The position numbers were made by a program, and so were the translations under genes. Below the pieces are notes generated by a model. It had not been told where the DNA came from. It saw only the letters and a program-made list of their open reading frames with translations, and searched no databases. A stretch of 42,503 nucleotides of DNA from Deltaproteobacteria bacterium. Its GTDB lineage: Bacteria; Desulfobacterota_D; UBA1144; Nemesobacterales; CSP1-2. Shown here in pieces: positions 35,669-42,367 of the stretch. The number at the start of each line of letters is the position of its first letter. Position 1 is the stretch's first letter. The stretch spans positions 1-42,503 of the forward strand of contig JACPIY010000025.1 of assembly GCA_016187835.1 (NCBI GenBank), given 5' to 3'.

Positions 35669-36247
35669 TCAATATGAAATGCATTCTAGATTAGGGTCTA
35701 CAGTGAGATGAGCTTCTTTTGCCAAGTTAATTCCTGCCTCAAGGGCCCTAAAGTTTAATTCTTCTGTTCCTTTGGGGATTCTTGTAAAAAGGGCTTTTTT
35801 TATAGCGTCTATCGAAACCAATTCTATAAGACCGGCTATCAGTCCTAAGGCAACAATATTAGCTACAATTACCTTTCCCACCTGGGTTCTGGCAGTGGCT
35901 ATTACAGGAAGTTTATATATCTTATATTTACCCGCTGGTATATCTTTTACCGTTTCCTCATCCACTATCAATATCCCTCCATCCTTAATATCGCCTGCAT
36001 ATTTATTAACAGATTCTTGGGTAAGGGCTAGGAGAACGTCAACCTTCGTCGCTTTAGGATAATCTATATCCTGATTGCTGATTATTACTATTGAGCTGCT
36101 AGATCCACCTCTGGACTCGGGTCCGTATGATTGGGTCTGAACGGCGTTTTTTCCATCGTAAAGAGCCGCCGCCTCGGCTAGAATCATACCGGCAAGGATA
36201 AGCCCCTGTCCACCGGAACCACTAAGCTTTACCTCGTATCTTTCCAT
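35669..36247 (-). CDS. korC: 2-oxoglutarate:ferredoxin oxidoreductase gamma subunit
   Basis: The gamma subunit closes the CoA-binding site of the four-subunit enzyme. The 192 residues start YEVKLSGSGGQGLILAGMIL, the nucleotide-type glycine loop of the family, and contain QTQSYGPESRGGSSSSIVI. The RBS GAGGG precedes the ATG. Only two bases separate it from korB, so the two are clearly translated together. Confidence 0.95.
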   Translation of the reverse strand: MERYEVKLSGSGGQGLILAGMILAEAAALYDGKNAVQTQSYGPESRGGSSSSIVIISNQDIDYPKATKVDVLLALTQESVNKYAGDIKDGGILIVDEETVKDIPAGKYKIYKLPVIATARTQVGKVIVANIVALGLIAGLIELVSIDAIKKALFTRIPKGTEELNFRALEAGINLAKEAHLTVDPNLECISY

Positions 36248-36249
36248 CT

Positions 36250-37092
36250 TTATTCCCTCTCCATGCTTACTTTATCAACCGATTTCTCAAAACTCTCGGT
36301 AAGGGTATAATAAAGCTGAGTATACTCCGGTACTTCCCTCCGATGAAGTATACCGGTGGTGAATTTCCCTTCGAGCTCTTCGGGTTTCATGCTCTGAGCC
36401 CTCTCCATACGAATGGCATTCTTTCTCTGCCAATCTAATAGAGAAAAGGCTGACTTAAATCCGTTCTTTCTACCATAGTAGATAGGACATCCCACCATTA
36501 CTTCAACCACTGAAAACCCCTTGTGTTTGAATGCCTCTATTACGACTTTATCAAGAGCAAAAATATTGTACGTGGTTTCCCTTGCTACAAACGTGGCTCC
36601 CGCTCCGATTGCGAGCTTTGAGAGGTCAAACTGAGGATCTATATTCCTATGAGGAGTTGTAGTTGAATAGGAACCGCTGGGAGTTGTAGGGGAATGCTGT
36701 CCACCCGTCATTCCATAGATATAGTTATTAAAAATTATGAGTGTAATATCGATGTTTCTACGGCAGGCATGTATAAAGTGATTCCCGCCAATTGCTGCAC
36801 AGTCCCCATCGCCTGAGACCACTATGACGTTGAGCTTAGGGTTAGCGAGCTTAATCCCGGTAGCGAATGTCAAAGGTCTGCCATGAGTTGTATGGAGTGT
36901 GTTAAAATCCAGGTAGCCCGAAATCCTGCCTGAACAACCTATCCCCGAAATAATTACCGTCTCTTCCTTCTTATAGCCCAGTGCGTCAATAGCCCTTATT
37001 AGAGATTTCATTGCTATCCCGTTGCCACAACCGGGGCACCAAATATGGGGCATTTTATCGTTTCTCAAATATTTAGAGTAATCAAAAGCCAT
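36250..37092 (-). CDS. korB: 2-oxoglutarate:ferredoxin oxidoreductase beta subunit
   Basis: The TPP- and [4Fe-4S]-binding subunit. The 280 residues carry IWCPGCGNG (C19, C22), SGIGCSGR (C53), the TPP motif SGDGDCAAIGGNHFIHACRR and YGMTGGQHSPTTP, all typical of four-subunit 2-oxoacid:ferredoxin enzymes. A late Cys in MVGCPIYYGRKN probably completes the cluster. The start has AGGAG upstream. It is shorter than the 340-residue beta subunit at 19261, showing the two are separate lineages, not a recent duplication. Confidence 0.95.
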   Translation of the reverse strand: MAFDYSKYLRNDKMPHIWCPGCGNGIAMKSLIRAIDALGYKKEETVIISGIGCSGRISGYLDFNTLHTTHGRPLTFATGIKLANPKLNVIVVSGDGDCAAIGGNHFIHACRRNIDITLIIFNNYIYGMTGGQHSPTTPSGSYSTTTPHRNIDPQFDLSKLAIGAGATFVARETTYNIFALDKVVIEAFKHKGFSVVEVMVGCPIYYGRKNGFKSAFSLLDWQRKNAIRMERAQSMKPEELEGKFTTGILHRREVPEYTQLYYTLTESFEKSVDKVSMERE

Positions 37093-37109
37093 GGCTTATG
37101 CTCCTTTTT

Positions 37110-38228
37110 CTATAATTTCACCAATATCTCATCGGGTGAGATTAGCTCTGTATCCACCCGATTTATCGGTATCACATCTGCTTTCCCACCTATCACCCTC
37201 TCTACCTCTAGGACTATCTGCCCAAGGTTCATCTCGGGAATGATTACCTTTCTGGCATGCTCCGCTAAACGCTTTAGTGGTTTTACGGGAAATGGCCAGA
37301 TCGTGATGAGTTTTAAAAGGCCTACTTTCTTTCCTGCATTTCTCGCACACTTGACTGCAAACTTTGCTGACCTTGCAACGGACCCATATGCAACAACTGC
37401 AGTTTCTGCATCTTCGAGCATGAACTCCTCCCAACGCAGGATCTCGTCTTCTCCCTTTTCAACTTTCTTTGTAAGTCTTTGGATAAGCTCTCCTATCCTT
37501 TTAGGGTCGTTGGTGGGAAATCCACTCCAGTCATGACTGAGACCGGTTATGTGAAACCTATACCCGGTGCCAAAGTTTGCTATATTTGGAACACCCCCTA
37601 GGTCTGGTTTATATGGAAGATAATCATCATAAGCTTCATTAGGCCTTCTCCTGTTTATGATCTCAATTTCGCCAGGTTTAGGTATTCGAATCTTCTCCCT
37701 CATATGTCCAACGACCTCATCAATTAGAAGTATTACCGGGTTTCTATACTTTTCAGATATGTTAAAAGCTCTTACAGCTTCATAGAAGCACTCCTCAACA
37801 GTTGAGGGTGCAATCGCAACCGCTGGATGGTCTCCATGAGTTCCCCAGCGGGCTTGCATCACATCACCCTGGGCTGGACCGGTAGGAGTGCCGGTACTTG
37901 GCCCTCCACGCATAACATCGACTATGACGCAAGGAACCTCAGTTATACAGGCAAACCCTATGTGCTCCTGTTTCAAGGAAAACCCTGGACCGCTTGTTGC
38001 TGTCATAGCTTTGGCTCCGGCAAGAGAAGCACCGATTACAGCGCCCATAGATGCAATTTCATCCTCCATCTCGATGAAAACACCTTTGCGACGAGGAAGT
38101 TCATAGGCCATATACTCGGCGATCTCACTTGAGGGACTTATAGGGTAGCCCGCAAAGAAATTACATCCTGCATAGAGGGCTCCCTCTGCAAATGCCTCAT
38201 TCCCTTGAAGAAACTTTTCTTTCTCCAT
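37110..38228 (-). CDS. korA: 2-oxoglutarate:ferredoxin oxidoreductase alpha subunit
   Basis: The catalytic pyrimidine-domain partner of beta. About 372 residues from the ATG at 38226-38228; a TTG eight codons upstream is also in frame but lacks a site. Motifs are FAGYPISPSSEIAEYMAYEL, MEDEIASMGAVIGASLAGAK, TATSGPGFSLKQEHIGFA and GGPSTGTPTGPAQGDVMQARWG, the signature of the KorA/VorA type. The C-terminal domain has KLITIWPFP and VIIPEMNLGQI. It sits between the ferredoxin gene and korB in a tight operon. Confidence 0.95.
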   Translation of the reverse strand: MEKEKFLQGNEAFAEGALYAGCNFFAGYPISPSSEIAEYMAYELPRRKGVFIEMEDEIASMGAVIGASLAGAKAMTATSGPGFSLKQEHIGFACITEVPCVIVDVMRGGPSTGTPTGPAQGDVMQARWGTHGDHPAVAIAPSTVEECFYEAVRAFNISEKYRNPVILLIDEVVGHMREKIRIPKPGEIEIINRRRPNEAYDDYLPYKPDLGGVPNIANFGTGYRFHITGLSHDWSGFPTNDPKRIGELIQRLTKKVEKGEDEILRWEEFMLEDAETAVVAYGSVARSAKFAVKCARNAGKKVGLLKLITIWPFPVKPLKRLAEHARKVIIPEMNLGQIVLEVERVIGGKADVIPINRVDTELISPDEILVKL

Positions 38229-38255
38229 GTCTTCTTTTCTCTCTTTTATCAAATT

Positions 38256-38522
38256 CTATTCAATAGCTATAGCGAAATCAGGGCACTCGAGTTCACAGAG
38301 CATACATTTGCTGCAGAGATTTATATCCTTTACAATCGGATAGGAACCCTTCATCTCCAGGCATTTATTTGGACATATCTCAATACATATTTCACAACCT
38401 TTACAGAATCCCTGATTTAAAGCAATGTTAACGAGTTTTCCTCTAGCTTTTTGGCTAATTCCACTCCACATATTAATTTTTCCTCTTTTCTCTATTAGTA
38501 CACCTATTTCCATTTCATTCAT
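38256..38522 (-). CDS. korD: 2-oxoglutarate:ferredoxin oxidoreductase delta (ferredoxin) subunit
   Basis: A two-[4Fe-4S] ferredoxin domain that takes electrons from the beta-subunit cluster. Ligands are C40, C43, C46, C50 (CKGCEICIEICP) and C70, C73, C76, C80 (CSKCMLCELECP). The first ATG (38520-38522) has AAGGAGG at a longish 11-base spacing. An internal ATG at codon 18 has GAGG at nine bases and would give a 71-residue protein starting MWSGISQKARGKLV. It is the first gene of korDABC and is preceded by a strong sigma-54-like element. Confidence 0.93.
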   Translation of the reverse strand: MNEMEIGVLIEKRGKINMWSGISQKARGKLVNIALNQGFCKGCEICIEICPNKCLEMKGSYPIVKDINLCSKCMLCELECPDFAIAIE

Positions 38523-39056
38523 TCGTATAAGTTCCTCCTTAGCTCTTAATTCCCTCTCTACCTGTCTAGAGCAACATTTGTGCCAAGGATTTTTTAACGG
38601 TTTTAGCGGGTTTTAAATTTTGGAAGAATTAAAAAAATCAAAGCCTTCGGGCAGTTAAAAGGGATAATGTTTCTAAGCATAAACTGCATGGCCTAATGCC
38701 TCAAAAAAAAATAACTGAATAGAATGTCAGATGTCAGAAAATCATACGTATTTAAGATGCTTCATCAATTAATAGACTTATCCCTTTCTCTACCAACCTT
38801 CTGCTAAAGCATTTTTCGCCTTAAAAGTGTAGGCGAACATGGTTACTGCTCTTATTGCTTACACATTAGCTCAAGAAACCCTGTCTTAGGATCAATTTCA
38901 ATGTCATATGTCTTAGATTCTGACGGATATATTTTCGACTGAGGAGTACCCCCTTAAACAATTCTAAGGTATTTCGGCACTTATGTGTATTGAATTTAGC
39001 GGCATATAGTATGCCAATAATCCATTACTGGCATAGAAAATGGAAGGAGCAAGCGA
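38523..39056. other. Intergenic region between divergent korD and nifJ stub
   Basis: About 530 bases without a recognisable gene. It holds the sigma-54-like element for korDABC at 38570-38586 and a small dyad GGCATA-TAG-TATGCC at 39001-39015. Nothing else was recognised. Confidence 0.5.
38570..38586 (-). promoter_or_regulatory. Putative sigma-54 promoter of korDABC
   Basis: The minus strand reads TTGGCACAAATGTTGCT, matching the sigma-54 consensus TGGCACG-N4-TTGCW at every strongly conserved position, with GG and GC exactly ten bases apart. The predicted start site near 38560 leaves a leader of about 38 bases to the korD ATG. This is the best -24/-12 match I found in the window. Confidence 0.65.
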
Positions 39057-39248
39057 ATGAAGAATGGAAGCTTTGCAACTATAGACGGTAATGAAGCAGT
39101 AGCTTCTGTTGCATACAGGCTGAATGAAGTTATCGCCATATACCCTATCACACCGGCATCTCCTATGGGTGAGTGGGCTGACTCGTGGGCATCCGGAAGA
39201 AGGCCAAACATCTGGGGTACCGTTCCATTAGTGGTAGAAATGAGGTAA
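39057..39248 (+). pseudogene. nifJ: Pyruvate:ferredoxin (flavodoxin) oxidoreductase, 5' stub
   Basis: The 63 codons read SFATIDGNEAVASVAYRLNE and then VIAIYPITPASPMGEWADSW with NIWGTVPLVVEM. This is the unmistakable start of NifJ/PFOR, a protein of nearly 1200 residues. It stops at R-TAA where homologues continue EMQSEGGAAG. A GGAAGGAG site precedes the ATG, so the 5' end is intact while over 1100 codons are gone. Confidence 0.85.
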
Positions 39249-39389
39249 TCTTAAGAAGAGAAAGATTAGTAAGTTCTTTTTGTTCTAATACATCTTTAAT
39301 TTTGTCCAATTGTCTGACATCAGACAGGTTTGTCATCCGCACCCGTTTCGTAATTCCCCCAAAGTATTATAAAAACATTAGATTTTATT

Positions 39390-39406
39390 TTGGCATGAGA
39401 TTTGCC
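39390..39406 (+). promoter_or_regulatory. Putative sigma-54 promoter of the small membrane protein gene
   Basis: TTGGCATGAGATTTGCC has the -24 GG and -12 GC exactly ten bases apart and nine further consensus bases. Transcription would start near 39416, about 30 bases before the ATG at 39448, an ideal promoter position. Confidence 0.5.
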
Positions 39407-39447
39407 CTTAAAAATATAGGGAGAATAGTAAAAAGGGGGTGAATAAG

Positions 39448-39810
39448 ATGATATTGGGAAGAATATTTAGTGTTCTCTTAGGTTTTTTCTTTATGCTTCT
39501 TTTTATTATGATTTTTTTTGTTCCCTATGCTATAGTAGGAATAGCTATTGCTTTCTTAATGGTGATATCAGCAGTTGTTCTCTTCGGAGTAGAGGCTACC
39601 ACTATTTATAAGAAATTGGTATCGAAAGCGTTTTACTGTCCATTTAGGAAGACAAATGTAGAGGTAAAACTCCGACCCAGCATCTTCACGTATAGACCGT
39701 ACGACGATGTTATTACTTGTTCTGCATTTAAAGGCAAAGTCACCTGCAAGAAGAACTGCTTAGATCTTCCGGAGCTTCGAACCTTAAAGGGAGTAGGTTT
39801 AGGAGGCTAA
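39448..39810 (+). CDS. Small membrane protein with Cys-containing cytoplasmic tail
   Basis: A 120-residue protein I do not recognise by name. Two hydrophobic helices (about 4-24 and 28-48 of the ATG product) are followed by a soluble tail with YCPFRKTNVEVKL, YDDVITCSAF and VTCKKNCLDLPELR. The four cysteines (C-P near residue 65, then C, C and C) could bind a metal or form a redox centre. Similar tails occur in small hypothetical proteins of sulfate reducers and Nitrospira-like bacteria, but I recall no function. The ATG at 39448 is chosen over the GTG at 39439 because GGGGGTG lies at the right distance. It has its own promoter-like element and terminator, so it is probably expressed. Confidence 0.75.
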   Translation: MILGRIFSVLLGFFFMLLFIMIFFVPYAIVGIAIAFLMVISAVVLFGVEATTIYKKLVSKAFYCPFRKTNVEVKLRPSIFTYRPYDDVITCSAFKGKVTCKKNCLDLPELRTLKGVGLGG

Positions 39811-39856
39811 AAGAATAACTCGAAGAAGATAATATTAATTACATTAAGATCAGTCA

Positions 39857-39892
39857 CTCCCCTGCATATATGCACAGGAGATAGTTTTTTTT
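39857..39892 (+). terminator. Rho-independent terminator after the small membrane protein gene
   Basis: CTCC...TGCATATATGCA...GGAG forms a 24-base near-palindrome (39857-39880), followed closely by eight Ts (39885-39892). It lies 46 bases past the stop codon in the right orientation. Confidence 0.65.
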
Positions 39893-40064
39893 GTACATAT
39901 CTCTGTTAAAAAACTAGCTAAAGTTGTAATCGCAAAAGCCAACAATAGCTATGGTATGGCTTTTTGCCCGATTTACTCAAAGAAGAAGTAATGACTACAA
40001 AAGAAATTCAGCCAGAAAGGTATGGATAAATCAGATACCGCTCTTATCATAGTAGGGTTCTATC

Positions 40065-41255
40065 TTATCGAAATTCTCTATATTGTTCTTCTGCTCTTTT
40101 CCTTTGTGTTTCAGTTAATCTTTTTAGAAGCCTCATAGAGTGCTCAAATTCGGATACGGGCTTAACTTGAAGGTACCCCTTTTCTATTGTGCGTTTTAAA
40201 ATCTCCTCTCCTCTTACAGACCTTATAATAAGCATTGTCCAACCAGCCGTCCCCAAGCCACCCGCCGAAATATCGGCATGCTCTGCACTAAAATCACCGC
40301 AGTAGTTACACTGAGCTCTTTTATATGCCTTGGCTTCGGCAAGGGGAGCTTCAATCCTTGCTCCATCCTTTAGGTCTATAATCAACTTGCCCTTCACGTT
40401 TACCTTAACCACATCCTGAGGATTTATTCCAAGTTTTCCTTGAAGATATTCATAAACAAATCTTTCAAAAACAAACGTCTCCGAACAGAAAAGCCCTAAT
40501 GTTACCTGTACGGCCTCTACATATTGCTTGAGATGTCTATTCTGCTTTTCTATATTTTTTTCTCCTCTATCAGCAGTGGTAAAATTCGTATCTGCACCTA
40601 AGGTCGTTGCATATCCCGATATCTCGCATGGAACCCCAACTAAAGCAAGTTTCTTTAGCTTATGCTTGTCTACAGCTTCCTTAAGAGCCATTGGTGTTGC
40701 GCAGTACGTATACCAAGATTTTGCAGTCTGTATAAGCTCATCTGCGCTTTTTACAACTCTTGGCACAGGATCAAGCCACATCTTATCAGAAGGTCCGGCC
40801 ACAGCCGCACCCTCGATTATCCCTTCATTAAAAGCACATCTAAGAATCTCAGTTACTGCTCCGCCGTCTTGTGCGTTTGTAACCACATTGGAATTGGTGC
40901 TCCTTACAACACACATAAACCTCATGACGCCGTATGGTTCATCTTCGCGTCTGCTCCTTCCAAAAACCCGAACGTCTATTTCTTCGGGTTTAATTGGCTT
41001 CATACACTCTGAGCCTAATCTACCACATGCATTTGCACAGACATCACATCCAACCTCTTCACTTATTGGGCAGTAGGCAAATCCCCCTTTCGGTTTTGCT
41101 ACATAGGGAGACATTGATACGGGATCGTATTTTATAACCCCGTATGGGCACGTTACAACGCACATTGAACACCCACAGCATCTTCTAGTAGATACAACTT
41201 CATTCACCATTCTCTCAAATGTTTTTTTGAACTGACCTTGCTCTGCTTCCTTCAT
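40065..41255 (-). CDS. FrhB/FdhB-family flavin iron-sulfur oxidoreductase (F420 dehydrogenase beta-like)
   Basis: The 396 residues belong to the coenzyme F420 hydrogenase/dehydrogenase beta family, whose members bind FAD and [4Fe-4S] clusters and pass electrons between soluble carriers and larger complexes. An N-terminal ferredoxin motif C26-x2-C29-x2-C32-x3-C36 (CCGCSMCVVTCP) is followed by further cysteines C62, C70, C73 and C77. QDGGAVTEILRCAFNEG, VGVPCEISGY, LGLFCSETFVFERF and QCNYCGDFSAEHADISAGGLG are the FrhB body. F420 use is not implied, since non-F420 bacteria also carry the family. An AAGGAGAG site precedes the ATG. It may work with the kor enzymes or the NuoEFG-less complex I as an electron-input module. 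Confidence 0.88.
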   Translation of the reverse strand: MKEAEQGQFKKTFERMVNEVVSTRRCCGCSMCVVTCPYGVIKYDPVSMSPYVAKPKGGFAYCPISEEVGCDVCANACGRLGSECMKPIKPEEIDVRVFGRSRREDEPYGVMRFMCVVRSTNSNVVTNAQDGGAVTEILRCAFNEGIIEGAAVAGPSDKMWLDPVPRVVKSADELIQTAKSWYTYCATPMALKEAVDKHKLKKLALVGVPCEISGYATTLGADTNFTTADRGEKNIEKQNRHLKQYVEAVQVTLGLFCSETFVFERFVYEYLQGKLGINPQDVVKVNVKGKLIIDLKDGARIEAPLAEAKAYKRAQCNYCGDFSAEHADISAGGLGTAGWTMLIIRSVRGEEILKRTIEKGYLQVKPVSEFEHSMRLLKRLTETQRKRAEEQYREFR

Positions 41256-41418
41256 TACCTTCTCTCCTTAAGTTATGTAACTAAATAAACCCGAGCTCAT
41301 GTACTCTCCGGCAGAGTTCTTAAACACAACTGGCTAACCTTAAGAATGCATCTTTTAAGACCTCAATTTCGTTGTAAATTTGAACCAATAAAATTAAGAT
41401 CATATCATAAAGATCGGA

Positions 41419-41505
41419 TTAGATAAGTTCGAGTTCAGCTAATCTTTCTGCTGTATAAGCTCCAACGTTTCCTAACCCAATTACTGATATTTTTAATCCT
41501 CCCAT
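41419..41505 (-). pseudogene. Malate dehydrogenase (lactate/malate family), 5' stub
   Basis: Twenty-eight codons read MGGLKISVIGLGNVGAYTAE and then RLAELELI before a TAA. GLGNVGAYTA is the NAD-binding glycine loop at the start of LDH-like malate dehydrogenases (about 310 residues). Everything after the first beta-alpha unit is missing. Confidence 0.65.
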
Positions 41506-41587
41506 CTTTTACCATACATTCTTCAAGGGTCTCTATTTATTAAATCCCTCCTTCAGTTTTATAAAAACACTTTCATTGCTTTTGTAT

Positions 41588-41603
41588 TGCAAGTTCCATA
41601 CCA
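41588..41603 (-). promoter_or_regulatory. Possible sigma-54 promoter upstream of the mdh stub and FrhB gene
   Basis: The minus strand reads TGGTATGGAACTTGCA, with -24 GG and -12 GC ten bases apart and a full TTGCA. The -24 box departs from TGGCAC. The predicted start near 41578 lies 70 bases ahead of the mdh stub and 320 ahead of the FrhB gene. Confidence 0.35.
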
Positions 41604-41837
41604 CGATAGATTTTCTTAACTCGTGGAGCTATTGAACGAAGAAATTATTAGTTTTTTTGGCTTCTGATATGACAAAATAGATAAGAAAAGTGAGTTAAGG
41701 TATTATTCCCAAGGAGAATCTTTGTCTTATTTTCTGCCATAAGACAACTTGTTCTGCAGATTAAAAGAACCCATATCTCTATGGGATTGTATGAAATTTT
41801 GATACAGGTTTTGTAATGATTCTGGAGGGGAAAAACT

Positions 41838-41867
41838 ATGGCAAAAACAAAGATAGGGATTATTTAA
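41838..41867 (+). other. Nine-codon stub with strong ribosome binding site
   Basis: GGAGGGG, seven bases, then ATG and MAKTKIGII followed by TAA. The peptide resembles the first strand of a Rossmann-type enzyme cut off after its first beta-strand. It may be another 5' stub or a chance peptide. Confidence 0.25.
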
Positions 41868-42186
41868 GTTAAGTGAGATATAGTCTTGGATGAAAATAAA
41901 TAAACATGAGTCAGTAAATCACACTCATAGTTAGCTGGTGGGCTTATGATAAAATTCGAGTTCCAAAATAACTTTGATAATCCATTTTAGAACTTCCGGA
42001 TAATATTCCATACGTCTAAGAATAGTCTAAGAATGAGTTGTAAATTAATGAAATCGTTGCACTGAACGAAAATACAGGCATTCGAAAATTGTGTTTGTTT
42101 TCGATATGTTATAAGAATTTTTAATGATCGTAACTGCTTGATAATTCCCTGTAGCTTGCTACAATGTTTCCGCAGCCTGTCCATGT

Positions 42187-42345
42187 CATTGCGAACACAT
42201 TCGCGGAGCCTGCACTGAGAGAATCGAAGTGCTCGGTGTAAACTCCGCGAAGCAATCAGGTACGAGGTGTCATTCCGAATCCTTCGCCATCCTCAGAGCT
42301 TGTCCTGAGCGAAGCGTGGGAATAAACTCCGTGAGGAATCTCGAT
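42187..42345. repeat. REP-like tandem pair of imperfect dyads
   Basis: Unit 1 begins TCATTGCGAAC and has TTCGCGGAG (42200-42208) pairing with CTCCGCGAA (42243-42251), and ATTGC (42188-42192) with GCAAT (42252-42256). Unit 2 begins GTCATTCCGAATCCTTCG and ends GTGAGGAATCTCG with ATTCC/GGAAT outer arms. The words GTCATTSCGAA and CTGAGCGAAGC belong to widely dispersed intergenic repeats of bacterial genomes. Confidence 0.6.
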
Positions 42346-42347
42346 GG

Positions 42348-42367
42348 GCGGGACTTTCCAGTCCCGC
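42348..42367. repeat. Perfect hairpin GCGGGACT-TTCC-AGTCCCGC
   Basis: An 8-bp perfect stem with a four-base loop directly after the REP-like pair. In style it resembles the hairpins at 1087-1104 and 9246-9264. Confidence 0.55.

Larger units (their letters stand above)
41256..42186. other. Long non-coding stretch with gene stubs
   Basis: More than 900 bases with no full gene. It contains the malate-dehydrogenase stub (41419-41505), a sigma-54-like element (41588-41603) and a nine-codon stub with a perfect ribosome site (41838-41867). A 65-codon minus-strand frame (41987-42184) is unrecognisable. Confidence 0.5.

Noticed and set aside
39001-39015. A possible sigma-54 element (TTGGCATACTATATGCC, minus) far upstream of korD
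   Set aside because: The -12 box is ATGC rather than TTGC, the sequence is better explained as a small dyad, and a much better element lies closer to korD.
39021-39045. CTGGCATAGAAAATGG ahead of the nifJ stub as a -24/-12 promoter
   Set aside because: The -12 GC is GG, and the sequence overlaps the stub's ribosome binding site.
41987-42184. A 65-codon minus-strand frame near the right end
   Set aside because: No motif, no ribosome site, and it lies in a stretch that otherwise has only stubs and repeats.
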